Positions 6,397 through 12,196 of a stretch of DNA of 62,139 nucleotides are shown in pieces. The DNA lies in the IMG/VR virus record IMGVR_UViG_3300027976_000037, positions 1 through 62,139 of that record. One strand, given 5' to 3'. The stretch's first letter is position 1, and every line of letters starts with the position of its first letter. The translations under genes and the position numbers were made by a program. Source of the DNA: a virus. Below the pieces are notes generated by a model that had not been told where the DNA came from, made no database searches, and saw only the letters and a program-made list of their open reading frames with translations.

Positions 6397-6472
6397 GGGA
6401 CAGTAGTGAAATTGGATATCACCTTGCTCTACGAAAGCAATATTTTGGGTTCGAATCCCGACCGTCCCACCA
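6397..6472 (+). tRNA. tRNA-Arg (anticodon ACG)
   Basis: Acceptor GGGACAG/CCGTCCC (one mismatch), A73, CCA. Anticodon stem TTGCT/AGCAA encloses CTACGAA (ACG, probably read as ICG if deaminated). T-arm TTGGG/CCCGA with TTCGAAT. Confidence 0.93.
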
Positions 6473-6534
6473 CTTGAGCACGCGTAGTCGTGAAAATCGG
6501 GTGTAAACCGACGTGCTATAAAAATATCGGATTC

Positions 6535-6610
6535 GGCTCTTTAGCTCAACGATCAGAGCAGAGGACTCATAATCCTTTGGTTGTGGGTTTGAATCCCACA
6601 GGAGCCACCA
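6535..6610 (+). tRNA. tRNA-Met or tRNA-Ile2 (anticodon CAT), copy 1
   Basis: Acceptor GGCTCTT/AGGAGCC, A73, CCA. Stem GAGGA/TCCTT encloses CTCATAA (CAU). T-arm TGTGGG/CCCACA with TTTGAAT. A paired 1-72 end argues against an initiator. Whether C34 is modified to lysidine (Ile) cannot be told. The spacer before it (6476-6524) holds a hairpin AGCACG/CGTGCT. Confidence 0.93.
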
Positions 6611-6670
6611 ATTTGCCGTCGAAGTTCATATGGGTGAACGTCATATTAAAAATTACTTTTCATAAAACAT

Positions 6671-6755
6671 GCCTAGTTGGCTCAGTGGCAACAGCACCGC
6701 TTTCGTAAAGCGGCGAAGAAATTCTCCGTGGGTTCGAGTCCCACACTAGGCTCCA
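6671..6755 (+). tRNA. tRNA-Thr (anticodon CGT), long variable region
   Basis: Perfect acceptor GCCTAGT/ACTAGGC, T73, CCA. Stem CCGCT/AGCGG encloses TTCGTAA (CGU). The variable region is about 14 nt and can form a mini-stem GAA/TTC, unusual for threonine tRNAs, which are normally class I. Confidence 0.92.
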
Positions 6756-7150
6756 TTTTTTACTGAATATTTCCTATATCGTTTCCCCTTTGTTTTGTTA
6801 AATCCACGATGTGTGGACGTCAGGGAATGACAATTTGGACAAAGCGCAGTCAGGTTACTTTCTTGTGAATTGGACGCGTCACCATCAACGTGGTCGATTT
6901 CTAAACACGGTCTATTTGAAACGGGATGTCGCTCACCCCAACCACATTTAGAACATCTGTTATCAAATTTTTCTAATACGTAGTCCCGAACGACGGGATT
7001 TAGTACTAGCGCGACACCTCGATGGCCGGGGTTTAGCCCCTGTTTCCACTGCTCTATACTAATCTGTTTTCGGTGTGTTCACTGACAAACTGCGGAACAG
7101 TATTTGCGCCGATTTTGGATTTCTTTACCACATATGAGACAATTTTTCAT
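6746..7150 (-). pseudogene. HNH homing endonuclease with in-frame TGA
   Basis: Reading the minus strand from ATG at 7150 gives an N-terminal zinc-finger-like CLICGKEI ... YCSAVCQ, then an in-frame TGA at 7081-7079 (codon 24). The same frame continues with a complete HNH core: CSKCGWGERH, LEIDHVDGDASN, NLTALCPNCHS. The frame ends inside tRNA-Thr. The TGA could come from a single CGA-to-TGA change. Probably an inactivated homing endonuclease; an internal start downstream is not evident. Confidence 0.78.
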
Positions 7151-7202
7151 ACATATAACTATATCTCATGTTAGCCTAACATGTGTTAGCACATAATAAT
7201 TT
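7151..7202 (+). repeat. Palindrome CATGTTAG/CTAACATG
   Basis: A nearly perfect palindrome lies at about 7167-7183 just upstream of the HNH pseudogene start, followed by a second GTTAGC. The role is unknown. Confidence 0.35.
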
Positions 7203-7313
7203 ACACAGGCCAAACAGAGTTGCATCTGGTGGTCGTAAACCTAGAGGCCCGGTTAAGAGCCAAGCGTACATGCAATCGCTGGTAAACTCGGGGACGAAGA
7301 CTGCGGTCTGTGT
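7203..7313 (+). ncRNA. Closed-stem structured RNA of unknown type (element D)
   Basis: ACACAGGCC at 7203-7211 pairs with GGTCTGTGT at 7305-7313 (9 bp, one G-U). An internal helix GTTGCAT/ATGCAAT and a hairpin GGC/GCC follow. It lies 5 nt before tRNA-Gln. Not a tRNA, and it lacks the conserved core of SRP RNA. Confidence 0.45.
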
Positions 7314-7318
7314 GATAT

Positions 7319-7394
7319 TGCCTTGTAGCGTAATGGTTATCGCAACTCTCTCTGAAAGAGTGGACTGAAGGTTCGAGTCCTTCCGAGGCAGCCA
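7319..7394 (+). tRNA. tRNA-Gln (anticodon CTG)
   Basis: Acceptor TGCCTTG/CGAGGCA, G73, CCA. Stem ACTCT/AGAGT encloses CTCTGAA (CUG). T-arm GAAGG/CCTTC with TTCGAGT. The U1-A72 pair and G73 are typical of glutamine tRNAs. Confidence 0.95.
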
Positions 7395-7462
7395 ATTTAG
7401 TTGTTGACATTTTATAAACGACAGTTCATTATGAACTCTTGTTATTTGACATATAAATTTAC

Positions 7463-7554
7463 GGACATGTGGTGTAATGTAGCACCGCTAGTTTTATAAA
7501 CTAGGCGCACCCGATAGGTGCCGAGTGTGGGTTCAAGTCCCTCCATGTCTACCA
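7463..7554 (+). tRNA. Class II tRNA with anticodon TAT
   Basis: Acceptor GGACATG/CATGTCT, A73, CCA. Anticodon stem CTAGT/ACTAG is perfect and encloses TTTATAA, so the anticodon is UAU, which reads AUA (Ile). It has a long variable arm GCACC/GGTGC, seen normally only in Leu, Ser and bacterial Tyr tRNAs. With A73 it looks like a leucine-type body carrying an isoleucine anticodon. The amino acid actually attached is uncertain. Confidence 0.88.
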
Positions 7555-7562
7555 ATTTTCAG

Positions 7563-7884
7563 AGTATGTGACCTTACGCGGGGCGAAAGTAAAACCTCGA
7601 GGAAGTTCGCTGCTGCTTAACTCGATGCTGGAAGAGCAATGCTGAATCGATGACAGTCATAGTGTCTGAGTCCAAATCAGAAGGGTCTATGGATCTCAAT
7701 CCTCAAGCGGTTCGTTATTACCACAAATCCGCAGTAACCTAAAAATCCTAGAGTATGTGAGTTATACGTTAATATAGGAAGGTCGGGGCCTCTTCTTGAA
7801 AAAGGAAGAACGGAATTTATTCCGTAGAGAAATGTAAGGTCAGGAGCTGAAAGGCTCTGGACAGAACAGCGGCTATAGCATATT
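7563..7884 (+). ncRNA. rnpB: Probable RNase P RNA
   Basis: Helices fall in the bacterial P RNA order. P1: AGTATGT (7563) with GCATATT (7878). P2: GACCTTAC (7570-7577) with GTAAGGTC (7834-7841), a perfect 8 bp. A P4-like 5' strand GAGGAAGTTCGCTG (7599-7612) pairs through AG-[U]-UCGCUG with CAGCGGCT (7867-7874), including the single bulged U. The conserved ACAGAA (7861-7866) precedes the P4 3' strand. A hairpin GGAGC/GCTCT between P2' and P4' sits where P19 occurs. Length (about 322 nt) is slightly below the usual 350-400 nt. The specificity domain was not modelled. It would cleave tRNA 5' leaders, alone or with host protein. Confidence 0.75.
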
Positions 7885-7950
7885 TTGAAAACATTTTAAA
7901 TATTAAGGTTTCGTTTGAAAGAAATCGTTAGTTCGAATATACTCATATAC

Positions 7951-8262
7951 ATGAAGTGTGAAAAATGTAATAATCAACACGATGGAAAATATGGTAGTGG
8001 AAGATTTTGCTCTTGTGAATGTGCTCGTTCTTTTTCAACCACAATTAAACGAGAAGAAATAAAAGTCGTGATTCTGTGGAATGGGAATTGGCATCGAAAA
8101 AAATTAATGAGAAAACATAGTGTAAAGCAGGTAAAGAACAGAGACAAAATTAAAATTTCGGAAATATTGAAAGCGGGTTATGCTGCGTACGTAATTGATG
8201 ATTATAGAAAATTCAATCGAAAGTTTGTAGAATCCGAATTTAACAAATTTATGGTGGGTTAG
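7951..8262 (+). CDS. Small zinc-finger protein, homing-endonuclease-like N-terminus
   Basis: About 103 aa from ATG at 7951; an upstream TTG at 7915 is less likely. It opens with CEKCNNQHDGKYGSGRFCSCECARSF (four cysteines; shown here in part), the zinc-binding start found in many phage and viral homing endonucleases. The rest is basic (Lys/Arg-rich), consistent with DNA binding, but no HNH or GIY-YIG catalytic motif follows, so it may be truncated. Its stop codon overlaps tRNA-Met. Confidence 0.68.
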   Translation: MKCEKCNNQHDGKYGSGRFCSCECARSFSTTIKREEIKVVILWNGNWHRKKLMRKHSVKQVKNRDKIKISEILKAGYAAYVIDDYRKFNRKFVESEFNKFMVG

Positions 8263-8327
8263 TTTATGTGGTAAAACTCTGGTTTCATAAGCCAAGATAG
8301 CGGATTCAAACGCCGCACTCACTTCCA
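8253..8327 (+). tRNA. tRNA with anticodon CAT (Met/Ile2), copy 2
   Basis: Acceptor GGTGGGT/ACTCACT pairs fully but with G-U at 1-72; T73, CCA. D-arm GTTT/AAAC. Loop TTCATAA (CAU). T-arm GCGG/CCGC with TTCAAAC. The weak 1-72 pair recalls initiator tRNAs, although those normally have C1-A72. Confidence 0.88.
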
Positions 8328-8342
8328 ATTTATAATAGATAT

Positions 8343-8418
8343 GCCTTGTAAGTTCTGATGGCGGAACAGGTTCTTGGTAAGAACACGGTGGCCAGTTCGA
8401 TTCTGACACAAGGCTCCA
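8343..8418 (+). tRNA. tRNA-Thr (anticodon GGT)
   Basis: Perfect acceptor GCCTTGT/ACAAGGC, T73, CCA. Loop TTGGTAA gives GGU with a four-pair anticodon stem. T-arm CCAG/CTGA type with TTCGATT. Confidence 0.92.
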
Positions 8419-8471
8419 CTATACGCTCGCCTGATAACTGGCATTGAGGTACTGATAAAACATGAATAACA

Positions 8472-8561
8472 ATGAAAACTGCTCACACCAATCGCAGAAA
8501 GCAACAAGTGGCCAAGTTAAATAAAGGTTGGTGTGACAGTTGCGACCGGATTATTCGATGA
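8472..8561 (+). CDS. Tiny CxxC protein, 29 aa
   Basis: Begins MKTAHTNRRKQQV and ends WCDSCDRIIR: a basic N-terminus and a single CxxC half-zinc-ribbon. No clear Shine-Dalgarno sequence. The intergenic stretch 8419-8621 shows nothing else I can name. It may be a real micropeptide or chance. Confidence 0.4.
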   Translation: MKTAHTNRRKQQVAKLNKGWCDSCDRIIR

Positions 8562-8621
8562 TAATCATTGATGCTTGTGTGGCACATCATCCAGTCTCGC
8601 TGAAAATCTAACAAACAATCT

Positions 8622-8707
8622 CCTCACATGGCGTAATGGTAGCCGCAGAGGTCTTAAAAACCTTTGGTAAATATACCGTGCCGGTTCGACTCCGGCTGTG
8701 AGGACCA
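8622..8707 (+). tRNA. tRNA-Leu (anticodon TAA)
   Basis: Perfect acceptor CCTCACA/TGTGAGG, A73, CCA. Stem GAGGT/ACCTT encloses CTTAAAA (UAA). Class II variable arm GGTA/TACC. T-arm CCGG/CCGG with TTCGACT. Confidence 0.94.
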
Positions 8708-8712
8708 CTTCT

Positions 8713-8797
8713 GGGCATGTGGATAAGGCAAGTTGGTACAACCGTCCGACTCAAAATCTTCTATCCTATATGGGTTTGAGTCCCTTCATGCCTACCA
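8713..8797 (+). tRNA. tRNA-Leu (anticodon CAA), weak anticodon stem
   Basis: Acceptor GGGCATG/CATGCCT, A73, CCA; T-loop TTTGAGT. The loop CTCAAAA gives CAA, but only two anticodon-stem pairs are evident, so the gene may be degenerate. Length 85 nt fits class II. It lies 5 nt after tRNA-Leu(TAA). Confidence 0.72.
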
Positions 8798-8831
8798 CGC
8801 ATCCCTTGGAAGGGTGTCGAAAGACCTCATC

Positions 8832-8868
8832 CAAGCCCCTCAACCCGTTTGGGCTGAGGTCATTTTAT
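8832..8868 (+). terminator. Hairpin before tRNA-Val, terminator-like
   Basis: CCTCA-ACCC pairs with GGGC-TGAGG around a GTTT loop and is followed by a T-rich stretch. It could be a weak terminator or a processing hairpin between tRNAs. Confidence 0.45.
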
Positions 8869-8944
8869 GGGAGACTGGCGCAACGGTTAGCGCAGCTCGT
8901 TTACACCGAGAAGGTTCACGGTTCGAATCCGTGGTTTCCCACCA
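8869..8944 (+). tRNA. tRNA-Val (anticodon TAC), second copy
   Basis: Acceptor GGGAGAC/GTTTCCC, A73, CCA. Stem GCTCG/CGAGA encloses TTTACAC (UAC) with normal U33. T-arm CACGG/CCGTG with TTCGAAT. Confidence 0.96.
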
Positions 8945-8973
8945 TTTAACCCACAAACTAGGAGTAAGAAAAT

Positions 8974-9155
8974 ATGACACAACTAAACGCAAGACAATAA
9001 AAATAACCGATAAGCATAGACAAGACTATAAATTGTATGAAAAATTTTCAACCATGACTATTATGTGGCCATGTAATGAAACAACTGACCCAGATGGGTA
9101 TTCGCCAATTGAGTGTTTTGTTTATAACAAAAAACTCAATTTTTCACGTCTTTAA
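8974..9155 (+). pseudogene. Possible frameshifted small gene
   Basis: ATG at 8974 opens MTQLNARQ then hits TAA. A neighbouring frame continues KITDKHRQDYKLYEKFSTM ... NFSRL to 9155. The pieces read as one protein split by a 1-nt shift; alternatively a 33-aa peptide starts at ATG 9054. Uncertain. Confidence 0.35.
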
Positions 9156-9213
9156 TGTTTTTCGGTGATATATATAGACTTAGAGACAACTCAAATTTAA
9201 CCCACCAAACATT

Positions 9214-9528
9214 ATGGAAATCGTACAAACAGTCATCGGCCTATTAGTAGTAGGAGCAGTTGCATTCTTCATCTGGAAGAACATGAAAAAGGCAGAAGCA
9301 ACAACACCAACACCGGGTCCATTCGTTCCTCCGGGTCCAGCACCAACACCGACGGGCGGCACATCAGTTTATGACGTGTTCTCACCGGGCGGAGTCCAAG
9401 GTGATGTCACCTATTATAACGCAGCTGGTCAGCAAGTCACTGATATCATCACACCTCCTTCAATCCGCATCATCGCACAAGACGGTATGCCAATCGACGG
9501 TAATTATGGTATCATCAACAAACTGTAA
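9214..9528 (+). CDS. Single-pass membrane protein with Pro-rich linker, 104 aa
   Basis: An N-terminal hydrophobic helix (about residues 4-24, ending in KNMKK) is followed by a Pro/Thr/Gly-rich linker (about 29-50) and a small C-terminal domain containing DVFSPGGVQGDVTYYN and DGMPIDGNYG. The topology predicts a membrane-anchored domain outside the cytoplasm or a virion-associated protein. Function unknown. A strong terminator follows. Confidence 0.78.
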   Translation: MEIVQTVIGLLVVGAVAFFIWKNMKKAEATTPTPGPFVPPGPAPTPTGGTSVYDVFSPGGVQGDVTYYNAAGQQVTDIITPPSIRIIAQDGMPIDGNYGIINKL

Positions 9529-9551
9529 TTGACTATTCAAGTTTAATTCTC

Positions 9552-9583
9552 AAATCCCATACCAAAAGGTGTGGGATTTTTTG
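9552..9583 (+). terminator. Rho-independent terminator
   Basis: Stem AAATCCCATACC/GGTGTGGGATTT around AAAA, followed by TTTT, ends transcription of the membrane-protein gene 2 nt before tRNA-Arg(TCG). Confidence 0.85.
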
Positions 9584-9584
9584 T

Positions 9585-9659
9585 GGACCTGTGGTGAAAC
9601 GGATATCACCTTGCGCTTCGAACGCAAAGTTCTGGGTTCGATTCCCAGCGGGTCTACCA
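9585..9659 (+). tRNA. tRNA-Arg (anticodon TCG)
   Basis: Acceptor GGACCTG/CGGGTCT, A73, CCA. Stem TTGCG/CGCAA encloses CTTCGAA (UCG). T-arm CTGGG/CCCAG with TTCGATT. Confidence 0.96.
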
Positions 9660-9662
9660 CTA

Positions 9663-9912
9663 TGAATGACGAAGAAAAATTATTAAAACAAATATTTGGA
9701 GAAAAATCAAATGCTCTTTACGACTCCGTTAGCAGAAAGCCCACCGATCTTTAGTCGGTGGGATGAATGCGTTAGCCCTGATTCTATGTGAAATTGATTG
9801 GAACACGGTATATAAAAAAGGAATTTTTTGTGAAAATGACTTGGACATGTTCTCAGAGTTAAAAAAAATAGTACAAGCGAATGAGGTTGATGATGAAAGA
9901 TATTATCGGTGA
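9663..9912 (+). pseudogene. Small gene split by a 35-bp TnpB-end insertion
   Basis: ATG at 9663 begins MNDEEKLLKQIFGEK and runs to DSVS, where the 35-bp TnpB left-end unit (9734-9768) enters and brings stop codons. Removing exactly those 35 bp restores an open frame that continues ALALILCEIDWNTVYK ... DDERYYR to TGA at 9910, 71 codons in all. The protein is acidic and unrecognised. The in-frame fit is strong evidence that an intact gene was hit. Confidence 0.7.
9734..9768 (+). mobile_element. Solo TnpB left-end hairpin, copy 2
   Basis: Identical over 35 bp to the left end of the TnpB element at 2215-2249 (opposite orientation), with no tnpB beside it. GTTAGC occurs on both sides of the insertion. 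Looks like a MITE-like or end-only derivative. Confidence 0.8.
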
Positions 9913-9963
9913 GGCTCATTCTAAGGAGGGAAGGCCATCCTCCGACGGATGATTCTCCGCATT

Positions 9964-10054
9964 GGAAGATTAACCAAGCAGGGTCTTGGAACTGTTTCGA
10001 AAACAGATTGCTCGGTGAAAGCCGAGTGGGCTTCGATTGCTCAGTCTTCCGCCA
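9964..10054 (+). tRNA. tRNA-Ser (anticodon CGA)
   Basis: Acceptor GGAAGAT/GTCTTCC, G73, CCA, as in the Ser genes at 4687 and 4786. Loop TTCGAAA gives CGA. Class II variable arm GCTCGG/CCGAGT. The T-loop region is nearly identical to tRNA-Ser(GCT). Confidence 0.93.
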
Positions 10055-10056
10055 TT

Positions 10057-10134
10057 TGGGATAACCGCTACAATGATCGGTATTTAGGTCTTATACCAAG
10101 GAATCATGACCTAGTAAATGTAAATCCTGTCCCA
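10057..10134 (+). ncRNA. T-armless tRNA-like RNA (element E)
   Basis: A 7-bp end helix TGGGATA/TGTCCCA, a D-arm-like hairpin ACCG/CGGT and a 6-bp hairpin TAGGTC/GACCTA with a 17-nt loop sit in tRNA-like order, but there is no T-arm. It starts 2 nt after tRNA-Ser. It may be a degenerate tRNA or an unrelated three-way junction. Confidence 0.4.
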
Positions 10135-10385
10135 ATTAATTTCCCCAATTCTAAAAAGAAATGTTTGACAACCAACTGATAGTGTGTATAGTTGGTGATG
10201 TTCTTTAACACTTTGAAGTTAGTTCAGTTCAAGATTATGTCGTGAAAACCCGGTAGGCTTACAGAATCGATCATTCTGGCCAAAAGGAAAGTAATTTAGC
10301 GAGAACGCAGGATTTGGAAAAGACTGTCCAAACCATCAGACATTGCGACACCCCCAAGTTAAAAGGGTGGATTAACTTCAAATAT
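10135..10385 (+). other. Non-coding stretch with a promoter-like site
   Basis: No gene is recognised. TTGACA at about 10164, a 16-nt spacer and TATAGT form a promoter-like pair overlapping a hairpin CCAACT/AGTTGG. A hairpin CAGAA/TTCTG near 10252 resembles a lone T-arm. It probably drives the following tRNA pair. Confidence 0.35.
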
Positions 10386-10457
10386 GCGGTTTTAGTGTAT
10401 TGTAGCACGGTGGGCCTCCAGTCCATAGGATCCGGTCATTCCGAGAAAACCGCTCCA
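10386..10457 (+). tRNA. tRNA-Trp-like (anticodon CCA), irregular loop
   Basis: Perfect acceptor GCGGTTT/AAACCGC, T73, CCA. CTCCAGT in the anticodon region gives CCA (Trp), but the stem pairs best as GGTGG/CCATA with a 9-nt loop. The T-loop is also irregular. Amino-acid identity is moderately sure. Confidence 0.65.
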
Positions 10458-10459
10458 TC

Positions 10460-10532
10460 TGCAGGATGGTGTAATGGTAGCACGCCACGCTCATAATGTG
10501 GAGATGAAGTTCGACTCTTTCTCCTGCACCCA
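10460..10532 (+). tRNA. tRNA with anticodon CAT (Met/Ile2), copy 3
   Basis: Acceptor TGCAGGA/TCCTGCA, C73, CCA. Stem CCACG/TGTGG encloses CTCATAA (CAU). T-loop TTCGACT. Only 2 nt separate it from the preceding tRNA, so the pair must be cut apart by tRNA-processing enzymes. Confidence 0.88.
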
Positions 10533-10534
10533 AC

Positions 10535-10584
10535 ATGTTTCCAACTGGTCAACTAAAATTACTAGAAGAAAAATATCACGTGAA
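10535..10584 (+). pseudogene. Truncated gene start cut by TnpB remnant
   Basis: An ATG 3 nt after tRNA-Met opens MFPTGQLKLLEEKYHVN and then runs into the TnpB right end at 10585. The rest of the gene was not found. Frame continuation across the junction is a chimera, not a gene. Confidence 0.4.
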
Positions 10585-10764
10585 TTACCGTCCCTCTAAA
10601 GAAGGGACGGCTTCTCTGTCTGTGACAGAGGATTTTCCGCGTTTCATAGACTTCGTATCCCTCGCAGATTGCTCTGCTACTCTTCCGAACGCCTCACCGC
10701 TTGATAGTTGTATTAAAGAGGATATGGTTAAGAACCAAGCTAGGTTAGCTAAAAACCATACATC
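10585..10764 (-). pseudogene. TnpB C-terminal remnant, copy 2
   Basis: The minus strand encodes about 59 residues ending GEAFGRVAEQSARDTKSMK ... VPSLEGR and a stop. This is the tail of a TnpB with the same SLEGR ending as the complete gene at 864, and SMKRGKSS parallels its SMKRKKSN. No RuvC residues remain. The terminal hairpin CCGTCCC/GGGACGG forms the element right end. Confidence 0.82.
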
Positions 10765-10782
10765 GTAAAATTAGGAAAGTGG

Positions 10783-10813
10783 GAGCGAAGATTGAATTCT
10801 TCGCTCTTTTTTT
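10783..10813 (+). terminator. Rho-independent terminator
   Basis: Stem GAGCGAAGA/TCTTCGCTC followed by seven T. It insulates the tRNA/TnpB debris from the genes that follow. Confidence 0.88.
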
Positions 10814-10869
10814 ATGCCTTTCGCCAAACACGTATATAAACAAAAAAACGTATTTTACGAATGAGATTA

Positions 10870-10877
10870 TATTTATA
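10870..10877 (+). promoter_or_regulatory. TATTTATA octamer before gene 10885
   Basis: Ends 7 nt before the ATG at 10885; same element as at 252. Confidence 0.5.
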
Positions 10878-10884
10878 AGAACCT

Positions 10885-11217
10885 ATGAGTCGCATCTACA
10901 TTCCATGGAAATCAATAACGTCTATTTGGAAATCCGCGTCTCAGTTGTGGAGTGAGGCTTGGTATGAAGATGCACCTACAGACGGAAATGGCGCACTTGA
11001 CCCGTCTCAGAATCAGACTCTTTGGAATGCCTGGGCAATCAACCAAAAGAAGAAGAAAAAGAAAATCGAACTCACTTGTATAATCGGTTGGGTACATTTT
11101 GTTCAAACAAAGGGTGCTGACCAAGTTGACGACATACACTTTACATTAGATAGAATGACAATTTCACAAGATACAATGCTCGCTCCAATTGAAGTGACAA
11201 TCCAACCAACCGAATAA
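10885..11217 (+). CDS. Hypothetical protein, 110 aa
   Basis: Not recognised. A Trp-rich N-terminal half (several W residues in WKSITSIWKSASQLW) is followed by a run of six lysines at about residues 55-60 and a beta-rich C-terminal part. No signal peptide. It ends 1 nt before the next gene, so the two are probably co-transcribed, and it may be a small structural protein. Confidence 0.75.
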   Translation: MSRIYIPWKSITSIWKSASQLWSEAWYEDAPTDGNGALDPSQNQTLWNAWAINQKKKKKKIELTCIIGWVHFVQTKGADQVDDIHFTLDRMTISQDTMLAPIEVTIQPTE

Positions 11218-11218
11218 T

Positions 11219-11875
11219 ATGTACAAACTCTTCACAGATAAAAACGAACATTTCACCGCTGACGTTTCAGTTAAAAATGCGTCATTAAAAAATTCAACCG
11301 CAAGACTCATAGTGGAATCGGGAGATTTGAACTTGGTGTTTAAAGGGGCAATCGAAAATCAAAAATGTTCAATCCCCATTAAAAAATTGAAGGGTATCTT
11401 GGACGAAAATACCACTGGTAAGATGTATTTGGAAATTATTGTAGAAGATATCTATTTCAAACCTTGGGAGTCAGATTTTATCGTGGAAGAACACACTTCC
11501 ATGAAAGTGGTAGTCCAAGAGCAGACAATTTCTGATAAGCCAATACTTGAAGTAGTCGTGGCTCAGCCTATACAAAAAGAGATTAAAAAAGAAGTTGTGA
11601 CAGAACATAAGACGGTGAAGAAAATTGAAAAAAAGAATGACCGTAAAGCGATACTGGAAAAAAAGAAATTGCTAGAGGCTATTAGATTGGACCCCGCCGA
11701 CGAACTTGTTGGAATTTGTAAAAAAATCGGCCTGTCTGAGGGAAACGCTTCAAAGTCTGATATGTTAGAACTATTGACTGAATATTTTAAAACAAACCCA
11801 TCGTTCGTTGATCGTAAAGAAGTAATCACCCGCGACTTTCTAAAGAAGGTTGGTTTTTCAACTCACAAAGAGTAA
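11219..11875 (+). CDS. Hypothetical protein with charged linker, 218 aa
   Basis: Not recognised. Residues 1-95 have a beta-sandwich-like pattern (ITVEDIYFKPWESDFIVEE-type strands). Residues about 115-150 form a Lys/Glu-rich linker, followed by a helical C-terminal domain with a SAP-like flavour (KSDMLELLTEYF). The order resembles phage structural or assembly proteins with a flexible linker. An inverted repeat TTTTGACA/TGTCAAAA immediately follows the stop. Confidence 0.72.
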   Translation: MYKLFTDKNEHFTADVSVKNASLKNSTARLIVESGDLNLVFKGAIENQKCSIPIKKLKGILDENTTGKMYLEIIVEDIYFKPWESDFIVEEHTSMKVVVQEQTISDKPILEVVVAQPIQKEIKKEVVTEHKTVKKIEKKNDRKAILEKKKLLEAIRLDPADELVGICKKIGLSEGNASKSDMLELLTEYFKTNPSFVDRKEVITRDFLKKVGFSTHKE

Positions 11876-11977
11876 TTTTGACAAGATTTTTGTCAAAAAT
11901 GAACAGCCGGTAAATTGATGCAGGATATTGAAAAGAAAACTGACGACAATCGGGCACTTATTTTAAGTAAATAATAG

Positions 11978-12005
11978 TTGACTGATACCCAAAGTAGTGT
12001 ATATT
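11978..12005 (+). promoter_or_regulatory. Sigma70-like promoter with TATTTATA, gene 12065
   Basis: TTGACT, a 16-nt spacer and TATATT that runs into TATTTATA. Unlike most promoters here it leaves a leader of about 50 nt with a purine-rich AAGGA before the ATG at 12065. Confidence 0.6.
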
Positions 12006-12064
12006 TATAGTTGTTCTTAATAGTTCTTCAACCCACGGGTCTAGGACTCTAAAGTAAGGATAAC

Positions 12065-12196
12065 ATGATCACTGATATATTGACCATGCTAGTTTCTTGG
12101 TTTGTTGTGGCCGCTATTGGACTCATGACATACCAAGGATATGACTTCAGTTGTGATTGCAAGTGTGATTACAATTGCAAGTGTAGCAAAAAATAA
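12065..12196 (+). CDS. Small membrane peptide with Cys-rich tail, 43 aa
   Basis: A single hydrophobic helix (about residues 7-22) is followed by the tail CDCKCDYNCKCSKK, with six cysteines in 14 residues. The alternating CxC pattern suggests metal or thiol chemistry at the membrane surface. It has its own promoter and a strong terminator, so it is a monocistronic, deliberately expressed gene. No family recognised. Confidence 0.72.
   Translation: MITDILTMLVSWFVVAAIGLMTYQGYDFSCDCKCDYNCKCSKK

Noticed and set aside
7203-7313. SRP (4.5S) RNA
   Set aside because: The length is right but the conserved apical motif with GGAAG and AGCAG is absent.
8733-9155. 140-aa protein over tRNA-Leu(CAA) and tRNA-Val
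   Set aside because: Its first half is translated tRNA sequence. Only the last part may be a gene, listed as a possible frameshifted gene at 8974-9155.
10535-10768. A 77-aa protein spanning the TnpB remnant
   Set aside because: The frame is a chimera of a short gene start and antisense TnpB tail sequence; it has no coherent protein features beyond the first 17 residues.
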